Positions 36,120 through 45,538 of a stretch of 64,000 bases of DNA are shown in pieces. The notes beneath the pieces are model-generated. The model was given only the letters and a program-made list of their open reading frames with translations. It searched no databases and was not told where the DNA came from. Positions within the stretch are counted from its first letter, which is position 1. Every line of letters begins with the position of its first letter. The DNA is from Synergistaceae bacterium (GTDB lineage Bacteria > Synergistota > Synergistia > Synergistales > Aminobacteriaceae), in NCBI GenBank assembly GCA_017450125.1, contig JAFSWZ010000027.1, positions 21,096 through 85,095 of the forward strand, read 5' to 3'. The position numbers and the translations under genes are program-made.

Positions 36120-37361
36120 ATGAGACGCTTAGCATCAGGACTGGTGCTCCTGCTGTGCCTTGCGGGCATGGCATGGTCTGCACCTGTCGAGATTGAGTTA
36201 GTGCAGTACAAGCAGGAAGCTCACGAAATTTTCACCCAGCTCGAGGAGAAGTTCAACGCAACGCACACGGATATACACGTGCGGTTCTTGTCCCCCGCTG
36301 ACGCAACAACAATCATGAAGACGAGATTCATCCGCGAGAATTACCCGGACATTATCGGCATCGGCGGAGATATGGACTTCTCGAACTTTCAGGACGCGGG
36401 ACTCTTGGCCGACGTGTCGGATTATGCCGGACTCTCGAAGATTAAGCCCGCGTACATCGACATCATCAACGGCTTGAAGTTCCTTCCCGAGCCCGGAACT
36501 TACGGAGTGCCCTTCATGGCGAACGCCGCAGGAATCCTCTACAACCGCGACATGTTCAACGAGCACGGCTGGAAGATTCCTGATTCTTGGCCGGAGTTCG
36601 TGAAGCTCTGTGATGACATTCAGGCTGCAGGGATACGCCCGCTGTATTTCGGTTACCGCGATACATGGACGACGTTAGCCCCTTGGAACGCACTCGCGGT
36701 AGGAATTGCTCCCGCCGACGTGTGCCAGCAGGTCAACGCCGGAAAAACTACCTTCACAGAGCAGTACCGTGAAGTCGCCGAGAAGGTGCTCGCACTCCTG
36801 AAGTACGGAGAAGAAGGCCCGTTCGCTTACGGCTACAATGATGCATGCACGGCCTTTGCGCGCGGCGAGTCCGCAATGTACACAATCGGGAGCTATGCAG
36901 TCCCGCAGATTCTCTCCGTAAAGCCCGACATGAACATTGACTCGTTCGTCTTCCCCGCAAGGGACGAGCCGGGCACTCAGACGCTCAACAGCGGAGTTGA
37001 CCTCATGTTCTGCGTCCTCGAGGAATGCCCCAACAAGGAAGCCGCCTACAAGGTCATTGACTTCCTGCTTGAGCCCGAGAACATTCAGCTGTACGTTGAC
37101 GCTCAGAACGGAGTACCGTGCTCAAAGGGAACGTTCAGGCTCGCGCCGATGCTCGACGGAATGAAGAAGTACATTGACGAGGGCAAGATGGCAGACTATC
37201 ATGACCATCACTACCCGTCTGAAATGTCGGTGAGCGCAATCATACAGACATTCCTGATTAACGGCAACGTAGATGAGTTCTTGGCCAAGTTCGACAAGGA
37301 CTGGATACGCTACAACAGGGACTTAATCAGCAAGGTCAAGAAGTACAACGCTTCACACTAA
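36120..37361 (+). CDS. Sugar ABC transporter substrate-binding protein
   Basis: A CUT1 family-1 binding protein of 413 residues. The signal peptide (about 1-20, ending GMAWSAP) lacks a lipobox cysteine, so the protein is periplasmic. The mature part begins VEIELVQYKQEAHEIFTQL and contains NYPDIIGIGG, VPFMANAAGILYNRDMF and FARGESAMYTIGSYA, characteristic of this fold. ATG 36120 has AGGAGG overlapping the preceding stop. The ligand is probably an alpha-galactoside, given the GH36 gene downstream. Confidence 0.9.
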   Translation: MRRLASGLVLLLCLAGMAWSAPVEIELVQYKQEAHEIFTQLEEKFNATHTDIHVRFLSPADATTIMKTRFIRENYPDIIGIGGDMDFSNFQDAGLLADVSDYAGLSKIKPAYIDIINGLKFLPEPGTYGVPFMANAAGILYNRDMFNEHGWKIPDSWPEFVKLCDDIQAAGIRPLYFGYRDTWTTLAPWNALAVGIAPADVCQQVNAGKTTFTEQYREVAEKVLALLKYGEEGPFAYGYNDACTAFARGESAMYTIGSYAVPQILSVKPDMNIDSFVFPARDEPGTQTLNSGVDLMFCVLEECPNKEAAYKVIDFLLEPENIQLYVDAQNGVPCSKGTFRLAPMLDGMKKYIDEGKMADYHDHHYPSEMSVSAIIQTFLINGNVDEFLAKFDKDWIRYNRDLISKVKKYNASH

Positions 37362-37379
37362 GGGAAGGAGGAATCATTC

Positions 37380-38234
37380 ATGAAGAGTCAGAATGAGAGA
37401 GCCCGCACGTTTATGATGATAGCAGTACCGATACTGCTGCTGTTCTTCTGCTTCAACACTCTGCCCCTAATCAAGGGCTTCATCTACAGCTTCACGAACT
37501 TCAGGGGCTACGGCACAAAGTATGACTGGGTAGGCTGGCGCAACTATATCGACCTGTTCTCAGATTCACGCGTCGGAAATTCCTACTGGTTCACGTTCAA
37601 GCTGGCAGTTGTGGCTACGATACTGATTAACATTATCAGCCTCGCAATGGCACTCGCACTCAACGCAAAGATTCGCTTCAAGAGTTTTCTTCGCGGGATG
37701 TACTTTGTCCCGAACATTCTCGGCGCGCTGGTTGTGGGCTATATCTTCAGCTACATCTTCACGTACATTCTTCCGGCAATAACCCACACCGCAAGCATGC
37801 TAGCCAGCCAGACGTGGGCTTGGGTCGCAATCGTGATAGTCTGCGCGTGGCAGTCAATCGCCATGAACACACTCATCTACATTTCCGGCCTCCAGACAGT
37901 CCCTGAGGATGTGTACGAGGCGGCTTCTCTTGACGGAGCGACGGGGTGGAACAGATTCCGCTACATCACGTTCCCGCTGATTATGCCGTTCTTCACGATC
38001 AACATGGTGCTGTGCATGAAGAATAACCTGATGGTGTTCGACCAGATCATGGCATTGACGAAGGGCGGACCGGCACAGAGCACGGAGTCCATCTCGTTCC
38101 TCATCTACAATAACGGCATGGGCGGCGGGCAGTTCGGCTTCCAGAGCGCAAACGCAGTGATATTCTTCATCGTGATAGTGATAATCTCGGTGCTTCAGCT
38201 TAAGTATCTCAACAAGAAGGAGGAGCAGCTCTAA
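37380..38234 (+). CDS. Sugar ABC transporter permease 1 (MsmF/UgpA type)
   Basis: An inner-membrane subunit of the CUT1 importer, 284 residues with six predicted helices. The EAA loop is at VYEAASLDGATGWNRFRYITFPLI. It pairs with the next gene product, and the stop overlaps the next ATG (TAATG). Confidence 0.93.
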   Translation: MKSQNERARTFMMIAVPILLLFFCFNTLPLIKGFIYSFTNFRGYGTKYDWVGWRNYIDLFSDSRVGNSYWFTFKLAVVATILINIISLAMALALNAKIRFKSFLRGMYFVPNILGALVVGYIFSYIFTYILPAITHTASMLASQTWAWVAIVIVCAWQSIAMNTLIYISGLQTVPEDVYEAASLDGATGWNRFRYITFPLIMPFFTINMVLCMKNNLMVFDQIMALTKGGPAQSTESISFLIYNNGMGGGQFGFQSANAVIFFIVIVIISVLQLKYLNKKEEQL

Positions 38235-39085
38235 TGGCTAACCAGGAAATCAAGGCCACCGAACGCTTCAACTGGCCTGTAACAATATTGCTTCTGCTCG
38301 GACTGTTCACGGTTCTGTTCCCGCTGTACATGACGGTGATAATCGCCTTCAAGCAGCCCAGCGAAATGACCAACAGCGTAATGGGCCTGCTGTCGTTCCC
38401 GAAGTCGTGGAGCTTGGACAACTTCCGCGAGGCTATGAGGGTAACTGACTTCTGGCGGTCGCTGTTCAACAGCTTCCTCATCACGGGCATAACAATGGTC
38501 ATCTCGATAATCGTCCATTCGCTGATGGGCTATGCAGTTGCGCGCAACATGGGGACAAACAAGTTCTATCGCTTCAGCTACTTCTACATCGTCAGCGGAA
38601 TGTTCGTGCCGTTCGCGATTCTGATGATGCCTCTCGTAAAGCAGACCGCACAGCTACACATCGACAACATGTTCGGAGTAATCATCCTGTACGTGGTGTT
38701 CTACATGCCGATGAACGTCCTGCTGTACGCGGGCTACCTGAAGAACATACCCATCGCACTCGAGGAGGCCGCACACGTTGACGGAGCATCGACGTGGACG
38801 ACGTACTGGAAGATAATTTTCCCGCTGATGTGGCCGATGCACGCAACCGTCGCAGTCCTTACGGCACTGGGAACATGGAACGACGTAATGACCCCGCTGG
38901 TGATAATGTCCGGCTCAGGGATGACGACACTTCCTCTCGCTCAGCTGACGTTCCAGACACAGTTCGGGACGAACTATAACCTTGCGTTTGCGTCATACCT
39001 GCTGGCACTGCTGCCAATGCTTATTTTCTACATTGTCGCGCAGAAGCAGATCATCAACGGCGTAATCAACGGAGCGGTGAAGTAA
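38234..39085 (+). CDS. Sugar ABC transporter permease 2 (MsmG/UgpE type)
   Basis: The second inner-membrane subunit, 283 residues with six helices and the EAA loop ALEEAAHVDGASTWTTYWKIIFPL. The C-terminus ends in QKQIINGVINGAVK, as usual for this family. The next gene's TTG follows the stop directly. Confidence 0.93.
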   Translation: MANQEIKATERFNWPVTILLLLGLFTVLFPLYMTVIIAFKQPSEMTNSVMGLLSFPKSWSLDNFREAMRVTDFWRSLFNSFLITGITMVISIIVHSLMGYAVARNMGTNKFYRFSYFYIVSGMFVPFAILMMPLVKQTAQLHIDNMFGVIILYVVFYMPMNVLLYAGYLKNIPIALEEAAHVDGASTWTTYWKIIFPLMWPMHATVAVLTALGTWNDVMTPLVIMSGSGMTTLPLAQLTFQTQFGTNYNLAFASYLLALLPMLIFYIVAQKQIINGVINGAVK

Positions 39086-41266
39086 TTGGCAATCACCTAC
39101 GACAAGAGCAGCGGGATATTCACGCTCTCTACCGACAACACAACTTATCAGATGCAGGCAGATAGCTACGGCTACCTGCTTCATCTTTATTACGGACGGA
39201 AGACGGCGGGCTTTGCTGACTGGGAGCTTACGTTCATAGACAGGGGATTTTCCGGCTGTCCGTACGATGCGGGGCACAACAGAGGGTATTCGCTCGACGC
39301 GCTGCCTCAGGAGTTCCCGGCGCAGGGTACGGGGGACTACCGAACGCCGCTCCTCATTCTTCGGGACTCGCAGGGCACGTACGGGGCTGACCTGCATTAC
39401 GTCGGCTACGAGGTTCAGGAGGGCAAGTACTCGCTTCCGGGACTTCCTGCTGTGTACGCAAACGACGGCGAAGAAGCACAGACTCTCATCATCACGCTGA
39501 AGAACGACCGGCTGAAGCTGGAAGTGAAGTTGTTGTATGGTGTGCTTCCAGAAAAAGACATCATCACACGGAGCGTAATTCTCCGCAACAACGGCACTGA
39601 GAAGATTACGGTACTGAGATTAGGCACGGCGTGTCTGGACTTCACGCACGGAAAATTCGACGTGATTACGTTTCACGGGCGGCACACGCTGGAGAGGCAG
39701 TTCGACCGGCAGAGCATGACGCACGGGACGTTTGTTGTGTCGAGCAGGCGCGGAATGTCCTCGCACCAGTACAGCCCGTTCATGATTCTCGCTGACCACG
39801 ACACGGCGGAAACTCATGGTAGGTGCTGGGGGATGCAGTTCGTGTACAGCGGAGGTTTTGAGGCTACGGCGGAGTTCGAGCAGTTCAACCAGACAAGAAT
39901 CACGATGGGGCTTGCTCAGGAGAAGTTTGCGTATGACCTCAAAGGGGGCGATGAGCTTTGCGGGCCTGAGGTGATTATGTCGTTCAGCGGCGAGGGGCTC
40001 GAGAAGCTGTCGCACAACTACCACCGCATAATCAGGGAGAACGTCTGCAGGGGCAAGTACAAGACCGCTCCGCGTCCGATAGTCCTCAACACGTGGGAAG
40101 CACTGTACATGAACTTTGACGGCAAGAAGATTCTCGAGGTTGCAGAATGCGCAAAGAGGCTAGGCGTTGATATGCTGGTGCTCGATGACGGGTGGTTCAT
40201 GAACCGCAACGACGACAACCGCGCGCTCGGCGACTGGAAGGCTGACGAGGCAAAGCTCGGCTGTACGCTCGGCGAACTGGTGAAGAGCGTCAACGACTTG
40301 GGCTTGAAGTTCGGGCTGTGGGTTGAACCTGAGATGATAAGCGAGGACAGCGAGTTGTTCCGCAAGCATCCTGATTGGGCAATGGTCATCCCCCACGAGA
40401 AGCCTGTACTTGGCCGCAATCAGCTATTGCTTGACATGTCGAGGCGCGACGTTCGGGAATACATATACTCGTGCCTGTCGGACATTCTCTCCTCCAGCAA
40501 CACGGAATACCTCAAGTGGGACTTCAACCGCTCTATTGCGTCTGTGTACTCACACACTGCTGACAATCAGGGGAAAGTCCTCTATGATTACGTTATCGGC
40601 CTCTATGAGGTTCTGGAACGCATCAGCGCGAATTTCCCGGACGTGATGATTGAGGGCTGTGCTGGCGGAGGCGGGAGGTTCGACGCGGGAATGATGTACT
40701 ACACTCCGCAGATATGGTGTTCCGACAACACCGACGCGCTCGACAGGATGACGATACACTACGGCACGAGCTTCGGCTACCCCGCGAGCGTCTTGGCCGC
40801 CCACGTCTCAACGTGCCCCAACCATCAGACCGGCCGGATTACCCCGATGAACACGCGCTACACTGTCTCGAGCTACGGGGCTTTCGGCTACGAGCTCAAC
40901 CCTCTGAAGCTGACTGATGAAGAACGGCAGGACATCGCCGCGCAGATCGCGCAGTACAGGCAGGACAGGGACATTATAGTGAACGGACTGTACTACAGGC
41001 TGAGCACTCCTTATGACGCGTTCACGGCGTGGGAATTTGTCTCGCCGGACGGAAGTAGTGCCCTCATCAACGCCGTCATCCCCCTGAATCACGGGAACAT
41101 GCCGGAAATCTACATTACGCCTCGCGGGCTGACTCCCAACGCGTTCTACAGGGACGTTGCAACCGGCAAGGTTTACCCGTCGGACGCGCTGATGGACTCG
41201 GGCTACCCTCTGCCCCTGCCGAAAGGTGATTATGAGGCATCAACAATGCGGCTCGTGAAACTGTAA
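39086..41266 (+). CDS. Alpha-galactosidase, glycoside hydrolase family 36
   Basis: Hydrolyses terminal alpha-1,6-galactosyl residues of raffinose, melibiose or stachyose. The 726-residue protein lacks a signal peptide, so it acts in the cytoplasm on imported sugar. The N-terminal beta-sandwich (1-320) precedes the catalytic barrel with VLDDGWF, LKWDFNRS (nucleophile Asp) and CSDNTDALDR (acid/base Asp), and a C-terminal beta domain. Its length matches bacterial tetrameric GH36 enzymes. TTG 39086 has GGAG 11 bases upstream. It closes the sugar operon. Confidence 0.93.
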   Translation: MAITYDKSSGIFTLSTDNTTYQMQADSYGYLLHLYYGRKTAGFADWELTFIDRGFSGCPYDAGHNRGYSLDALPQEFPAQGTGDYRTPLLILRDSQGTYGADLHYVGYEVQEGKYSLPGLPAVYANDGEEAQTLIITLKNDRLKLEVKLLYGVLPEKDIITRSVILRNNGTEKITVLRLGTACLDFTHGKFDVITFHGRHTLERQFDRQSMTHGTFVVSSRRGMSSHQYSPFMILADHDTAETHGRCWGMQFVYSGGFEATAEFEQFNQTRITMGLAQEKFAYDLKGGDELCGPEVIMSFSGEGLEKLSHNYHRIIRENVCRGKYKTAPRPIVLNTWEALYMNFDGKKILEVAECAKRLGVDMLVLDDGWFMNRNDDNRALGDWKADEAKLGCTLGELVKSVNDLGLKFGLWVEPEMISEDSELFRKHPDWAMVIPHEKPVLGRNQLLLDMSRRDVREYIYSCLSDILSSSNTEYLKWDFNRSIASVYSHTADNQGKVLYDYVIGLYEVLERISANFPDVMIEGCAGGGGRFDAGMMYYTPQIWCSDNTDALDRMTIHYGTSFGYPASVLAAHVSTCPNHQTGRITPMNTRYTVSSYGAFGYELNPLKLTDEERQDIAAQIAQYRQDRDIIVNGLYYRLSTPYDAFTAWEFVSPDGSSALINAVIPLNHGNMPEIYITPRGLTPNAFYRDVATGKVYPSDALMDSGYPLPLPKGDYEASTMRLVKL

Positions 41267-41278
41267 CATTGCGTACAA

Positions 41279-41322
41279 AGAAGCTCCCCCCGTGCGGTTT
41301 TGCAAGGAGGGAGCTTTTCGTT
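41279..41322. terminator. Bidirectional terminator between convergent operons
   Basis: AAGCTCCC and GGGAGCTT form a long stem with an inner TGC/GCA helix. T-rich sequence follows on the plus strand (TTTTCGTT) and CTTCTTTG on the minus strand. It serves the alpha-galactosidase operon and the convergent export operon. Confidence 0.8.
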
Positions 41323-41342
41323 ATGCAGACTATCCGGTGAAG

Positions 41343-42467
41343 TTAGTCCATGAGTTTTACCCGCTGGCCGTCGTGCAGAAGATGAGTGCCAGCCGTGATG
41401 ATTCTGTCGCCGCCGTGAAGTTTAGCTCCCGAAATCCTGATCAACCCTCCGCTGTGAGGATTGCCGGCAATGACTTCTATCTTGCTGGCCTTGCCGTTGT
41501 CGTAACGCCACACAAAATTCTTCCCGCCAGCCTCATCTACAAGTGCTGTCGACGGCACTATAAACGTGTTGTCAGCAGCAGCGCGGCTTGAACCCTCAAA
41601 CGTTATGTCAACGTTAGCGGCCATTCCCGGCAGAAGAGCTACATCATTCTGTGTCGGCATAGCAGCTGTAACGGCAAAAGTGTTCGTGCTGGCATCTGAA
41701 CGCATTCTGACTTCACGCGGCGAAAGCGGGAACGTGCGGTCAGGTATAGCATCAAACCTCGCCTCAACTGCCGTAGGACGCTCGCGGGTCATTGAGGCGA
41801 CTATCACGTCCGTATCAGGCACATTGAACACTACTTCCATCGTCGATATGTCCTGAAGACTGAATATCGCCTGCTTGGCCATCACGTCCTGAAAGTTTTC
41901 CACCATCTGGTCAATGATTACACCAGAAAACGGCGCACGCAGTTCCGTATCACGCAGGCTGTCCCTTATCGATGCTGTCTGTGCCTTAGCCAAGTCAAGA
42001 TTCGACCTTGACACATCCAGTGCTGTCTGCTGGGCATCATATGTCGATTTCGGGACTACCTTTTCCTTGTACAGGTTCTCGTACCGCTTGAAGTTAGCCT
42101 CCGCGTTCTTGTACTGTGCCTGCGCCTGTGCTTCTCTGCTGCGAGCCTGCTTCAACTGCGACTGGAAATCTCTGGGATCAAGAGCCGCAAGCAGTTCACC
42201 CTTCCTGACGGAAGCTCCGCGCTTCACGTAGATGTTCCTTAACGGCCCGGGTACTCTGAATGACAAGTCTACCCTCTGACCTCCTTGCAGCGTCCCGTAG
42301 TAATGCAGCACTCCTCCTTGTCCGTTGTTGCTGAGCAGTACTGTTTTGACAGGGCGGACTACCTCAACCTTCGGTTCTTCGGCCTTCTGCTCGCGGAATA
42401 TCTCCAGGCCGTAGTATGAACCTGCTACAAGCCCGATCACTATCACTGCCTCAATAAGTCTTTTCAT
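41343..42467 (-). CDS. RND efflux periplasmic adaptor
   Basis: A membrane-fusion protein of 374 residues that links an inner-membrane RND pump to an outer-membrane channel. It has an N-terminal membrane anchor (about 5-22), lipoyl half-motif FRVPGPLRNIYVKRGASVRKGELLAALDP, a long coiled coil (about 105-175), the second half LRAPFSGVIIDQM, and a beta-barrel (PGMAANVDITFEG). It is the last gene of the seven-gene operon, 9 bases after the pump gene. No outer-membrane channel gene is nearby. Confidence 0.9.
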   Translation of the reverse strand: MKRLIEAVIVIGLVAGSYYGLEIFREQKAEEPKVEVVRPVKTVLLSNNGQGGVLHYYGTLQGGQRVDLSFRVPGPLRNIYVKRGASVRKGELLAALDPRDFQSQLKQARSREAQAQAQYKNAEANFKRYENLYKEKVVPKSTYDAQQTALDVSRSNLDLAKAQTASIRDSLRDTELRAPFSGVIIDQMVENFQDVMAKQAIFSLQDISTMEVVFNVPDTDVIVASMTRERPTAVEARFDAIPDRTFPLSPREVRMRSDASTNTFAVTAAMPTQNDVALLPGMAANVDITFEGSSRAAADNTFIVPSTALVDEAGGKNFVWRYDNGKASKIEVIAGNPHSGGLIRISGAKLHGGDRIITAGTHLLHDGQRVKLMD

Positions 42468-42476
42468 CGCTGCCTC

Positions 42477-45400
42477 CTAGTCTTCATCATCGTCGTCGTA
42501 ATCGTAATCGCCAGGGTTCTTTACCCCGTAAGCCATTGCCGTAACCACAGGGATAAATATCATCGTCAGAATCGTACTCACCGTCAGACCTCCCATGATT
42601 GCCGCCGCCATAGAGTTGAACATGTTGTCCCATAACAGCGGTATCATTCCCAGCACTGTAGTTACTGCACTCATGGCTACAGGACGGAGACGGCTCACTC
42701 CTGTTTCAACTATTGCCTCATAGCGGTCTTTGCCGGACGCGAAATCTGAGGCTACCTGATCCAGCAGTACGATAGAGTTCTTCGCGAGCATTCCCACAAG
42801 GCTCAGCACTCCGATTATCGCCATGAAACTTAACGGGAGATTCCCGAGCATGAGGCCAAGTACCACTCCGATGATGATTAACGGGATAGACGCGAAGATT
42901 ATCACGGGCTGGCGGAAACCGTTGAACAGGAAGACCATTATCATGAACATTGCCACAAGACAGGGCATGAACATGCTCGACATTCCGTTCATTGCTTTGG
43001 CCTTGCCTTCCTCTTCACCGCCCCACTCGAACGTATAGCCGTCAGGGAGCTCTATGTTCTCAACATCAGCACGTATGCGCTCCTGCATTATTGACGGTGT
43101 AGTTCCCAGCTTCACGTCGCTCAATGCAGTTATCACGAGCTTGCGGTTGCGGCGCATGATTACATTGTCTTCGTAGGATGCTGTAAGCCCTGACATTATC
43201 GTTCCAAGCGTTACTGATCTTCCGGCGAGAGGAGCCCAGATCGGGACATCGCGCAGATTCTCGAGATGATTGCGTTCTTCCGGCGCAAGGCTGAGCACTA
43301 TGGGCAGTGTCCTGTCTCCGTCGCGGAATATGCCCGCCGTGTAGCCTGTTCCGGCCGTCATTATTGCGCTGTTTATCTGGGGGCGTGTTATTCCGTAGGT
43401 CTGCATGCGATCCTTGCGAACTTCGGGAAGAAACGTCATCACACGATTCCGCCAGTCTATGCGCACGCAGTTGTGTATGGGGTCTCGCTCCATGATTTCG
43501 CGAGCCTGTGCGGCCAAGTTTCGCAGTACGTCAGGGTCAGGGCCGTAAAACCTGGCTTCTATAACAGGAGCCATACCGCTTCCTTTGGAGAACAGCTTGC
43601 ATACTCCCTCAACACCGGGCATCTCCTCGTCGATTATCCGCTGTGTCTCCAGAAGCACCTCTTGCGGATTGCTATCGTCCGTCATCTCGACGATAAATTC
43701 TGACAGCGCAGTCGTAGCACTAGGAGGAGAGTACGTCAGCATAAAGCGCAGCCCTCCCTGCCCGACAAAGGTGGAGACGTTCTTAACGGCCGGGTTCGCG
43801 AGAAGGCGAGCCTCCAGCCCCTTTGCTACTTCAAGCTGAGAGTTCAGGGATGTACCTTCGCGACTCCATATGTCCGCAACAAAGTATTTGGCCGTCGAGC
43901 TGGGGAAAAATGTCTTGTCTATCTTTGTGAAGCCCAGCACGGAGAACACAAACATGAATACTACGACTATGACCGTAAGCAGCCTGTGGTGAAGACACGC
44001 CTCAAGGAACGCACGGTACGCCCTGAAGATAAACCCGCCGTACGGGTCTCCTTCTGTGTGTCCCGGCTTGAGCATCAGCTTTCCCAGCACGGGGGTTGCT
44101 GTTATCGCGAACAGCCAGCTGAGAATCATGGAGATGCCCACGACCTGAAGAAGGCTTCGGCAATATTCGCCGGTGTTGTCGGGCGACATGCCGATAGGAG
44201 CAAATGCCAGGACTGCTATCAATGTACCGCCAAGCATCGCCCATATCGAGCCGTTCACGGTGTCAGACGCTGCATCTTCCGCGCTCCGTCCGCCCTGCAC
44301 GCCGATCAGCATTCCTTCGGCCACGACGATGGCGTTGTCAACAAGAGAACCCAGCGCAATTATCAGAGCCGCCAGCGAAACCTGCTGCAGGAATATCCCG
44401 TAGTAGTCCATGACTATCAGCGTACCGGCAACGGTCAGCAGGAGCACAAGCCCTATCATCAGCCCCGACCGCAAGCCCATGAAGACAAGCAGTACGCCGA
44501 CAACGATAACGATACTCTCAATGAGGTTGATCACAAAATCGTGCACAGAGCTTACGACACCTTTAGACTGCATGTAGATTTCGCCGAGCTCCATACCAAG
44601 AGGGCAGTCTTTCTCCAGTTCCTCAAGCCTTGCCGCAACAGCCTCGCCCATCGTAACGACATTTCCGCCCTCTATCGTGGAGATACCTATTCCGAGAGCC
44701 GGCCTGCCGTTGTAGAAAATCATCATGCTCTGAGGGTCAAGAGGCGCGCGCTTTATCTGAGCTACCTCACGAAGACGTATCAGCCTTCCGCCGCCGGGAC
44801 TTATCACTGTGTCTCCTATGTCCTGCTCTGTGAGTATTTCGCCGCTTGGCCGCAGAGTTACATACTGTGAGCCGTAATACGTTTTGCCCAGTGATGATAT
44901 AGTGCTCTGCGCGTTCAGGACGGAGAAAATCGAAGAGGGGGACAGCCCGAGAGACATAAGGCGCGACGACGAGAACTCCACGTAAATTGCGTCGGTCTGT
45001 TCGCCGACTATGCTGACCTTAGCAACAGAGGGAATCAGCACGAGCTCCTGCTTCAGGAACTTGGCGTAATCGTAGAGCTCGTTCATCGTGAAGCCGTCCC
45101 CCGCGAGAGCGTAGTACTGGCCGAACACGTCGCCGAAATCGTTGTTGATGTAGACCGAACACCCTGACGGCAGAGAGCCTTGAACGTCGCTGATCTTCTG
45201 TCGCAGAATGTTCCAGATTGCGGGCAGATCTTCTTTCGTGTACGATGCCTTGATGTCGATGTTGAGGCTCACTCCGCCGGGTGAACAGCGTGTGCGTATC
45301 TTGTCGACTTGCCCCATCGTCTGAACTGCGTCCTCAAGTTTCGAGGCGACATGCTCAGCGGCCTCCTCTGCTGTAGAGCCGGGATAGCTCGCCGCAACTA

Positions 45401-45536
45401 TGGCTGTCTTTATCGTGAAGGCCGGATCCTCAAGTTTGCCTATAGAGTTGTAGGCACTCACTCCCTGTATCGCCAGCAGTACGCAGATGAACAGCACTAT
45501 AGTACTGCGCTTGATGCTTGCACGTGCAATATCCAT
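42477..45536 (-). CDS. RND-family efflux pump
   Basis: A proton-driven inner-membrane exporter of 1019 residues, the usual size of the HAE-type family. It has 12 membrane helices in two halves separated by two large periplasmic loops. The TM4 motif is GSLVDNAIVVAEG (one Asp kept, the second Asn, common in MdtB-like relatives). The C-terminus ends in an acidic run DYDYDDDDED. It starts 2 bases after the ligase stop, so it is part of the same transcript. I infer that it carries the operon's product or intermediates to the outside. Confidence 0.92.
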   Translation of the reverse strand: MDIARASIKRSTIVLFICVLLAIQGVSAYNSIGKLEDPAFTIKTAIVAASYPGSTAEEAAEHVASKLEDAVQTMGQVDKIRTRCSPGGVSLNIDIKASYTKEDLPAIWNILRQKISDVQGSLPSGCSVYINNDFGDVFGQYYALAGDGFTMNELYDYAKFLKQELVLIPSVAKVSIVGEQTDAIYVEFSSSRLMSLGLSPSSIFSVLNAQSTISSLGKTYYGSQYVTLRPSGEILTEQDIGDTVISPGGGRLIRLREVAQIKRAPLDPQSMMIFYNGRPALGIGISTIEGGNVVTMGEAVAARLEELEKDCPLGMELGEIYMQSKGVVSSVHDFVINLIESIVIVVGVLLVFMGLRSGLMIGLVLLLTVAGTLIVMDYYGIFLQQVSLAALIIALGSLVDNAIVVAEGMLIGVQGGRSAEDAASDTVNGSIWAMLGGTLIAVLAFAPIGMSPDNTGEYCRSLLQVVGISMILSWLFAITATPVLGKLMLKPGHTEGDPYGGFIFRAYRAFLEACLHHRLLTVIVVVFMFVFSVLGFTKIDKTFFPSSTAKYFVADIWSREGTSLNSQLEVAKGLEARLLANPAVKNVSTFVGQGGLRFMLTYSPPSATTALSEFIVEMTDDSNPQEVLLETQRIIDEEMPGVEGVCKLFSKGSGMAPVIEARFYGPDPDVLRNLAAQAREIMERDPIHNCVRIDWRNRVMTFLPEVRKDRMQTYGITRPQINSAIMTAGTGYTAGIFRDGDRTLPIVLSLAPEERNHLENLRDVPIWAPLAGRSVTLGTIMSGLTASYEDNVIMRRNRKLVITALSDVKLGTTPSIMQERIRADVENIELPDGYTFEWGGEEEGKAKAMNGMSSMFMPCLVAMFMIMVFLFNGFRQPVIIFASIPLIIIGVVLGLMLGNLPLSFMAIIGVLSLVGMLAKNSIVLLDQVASDFASGKDRYEAIVETGVSRLRPVAMSAVTTVLGMIPLLWDNMFNSMAAAIMGGLTVSTILTMIFIPVVTAMAYGVKNPGDYDYDDDDED

Positions 45537-45538
45537 CG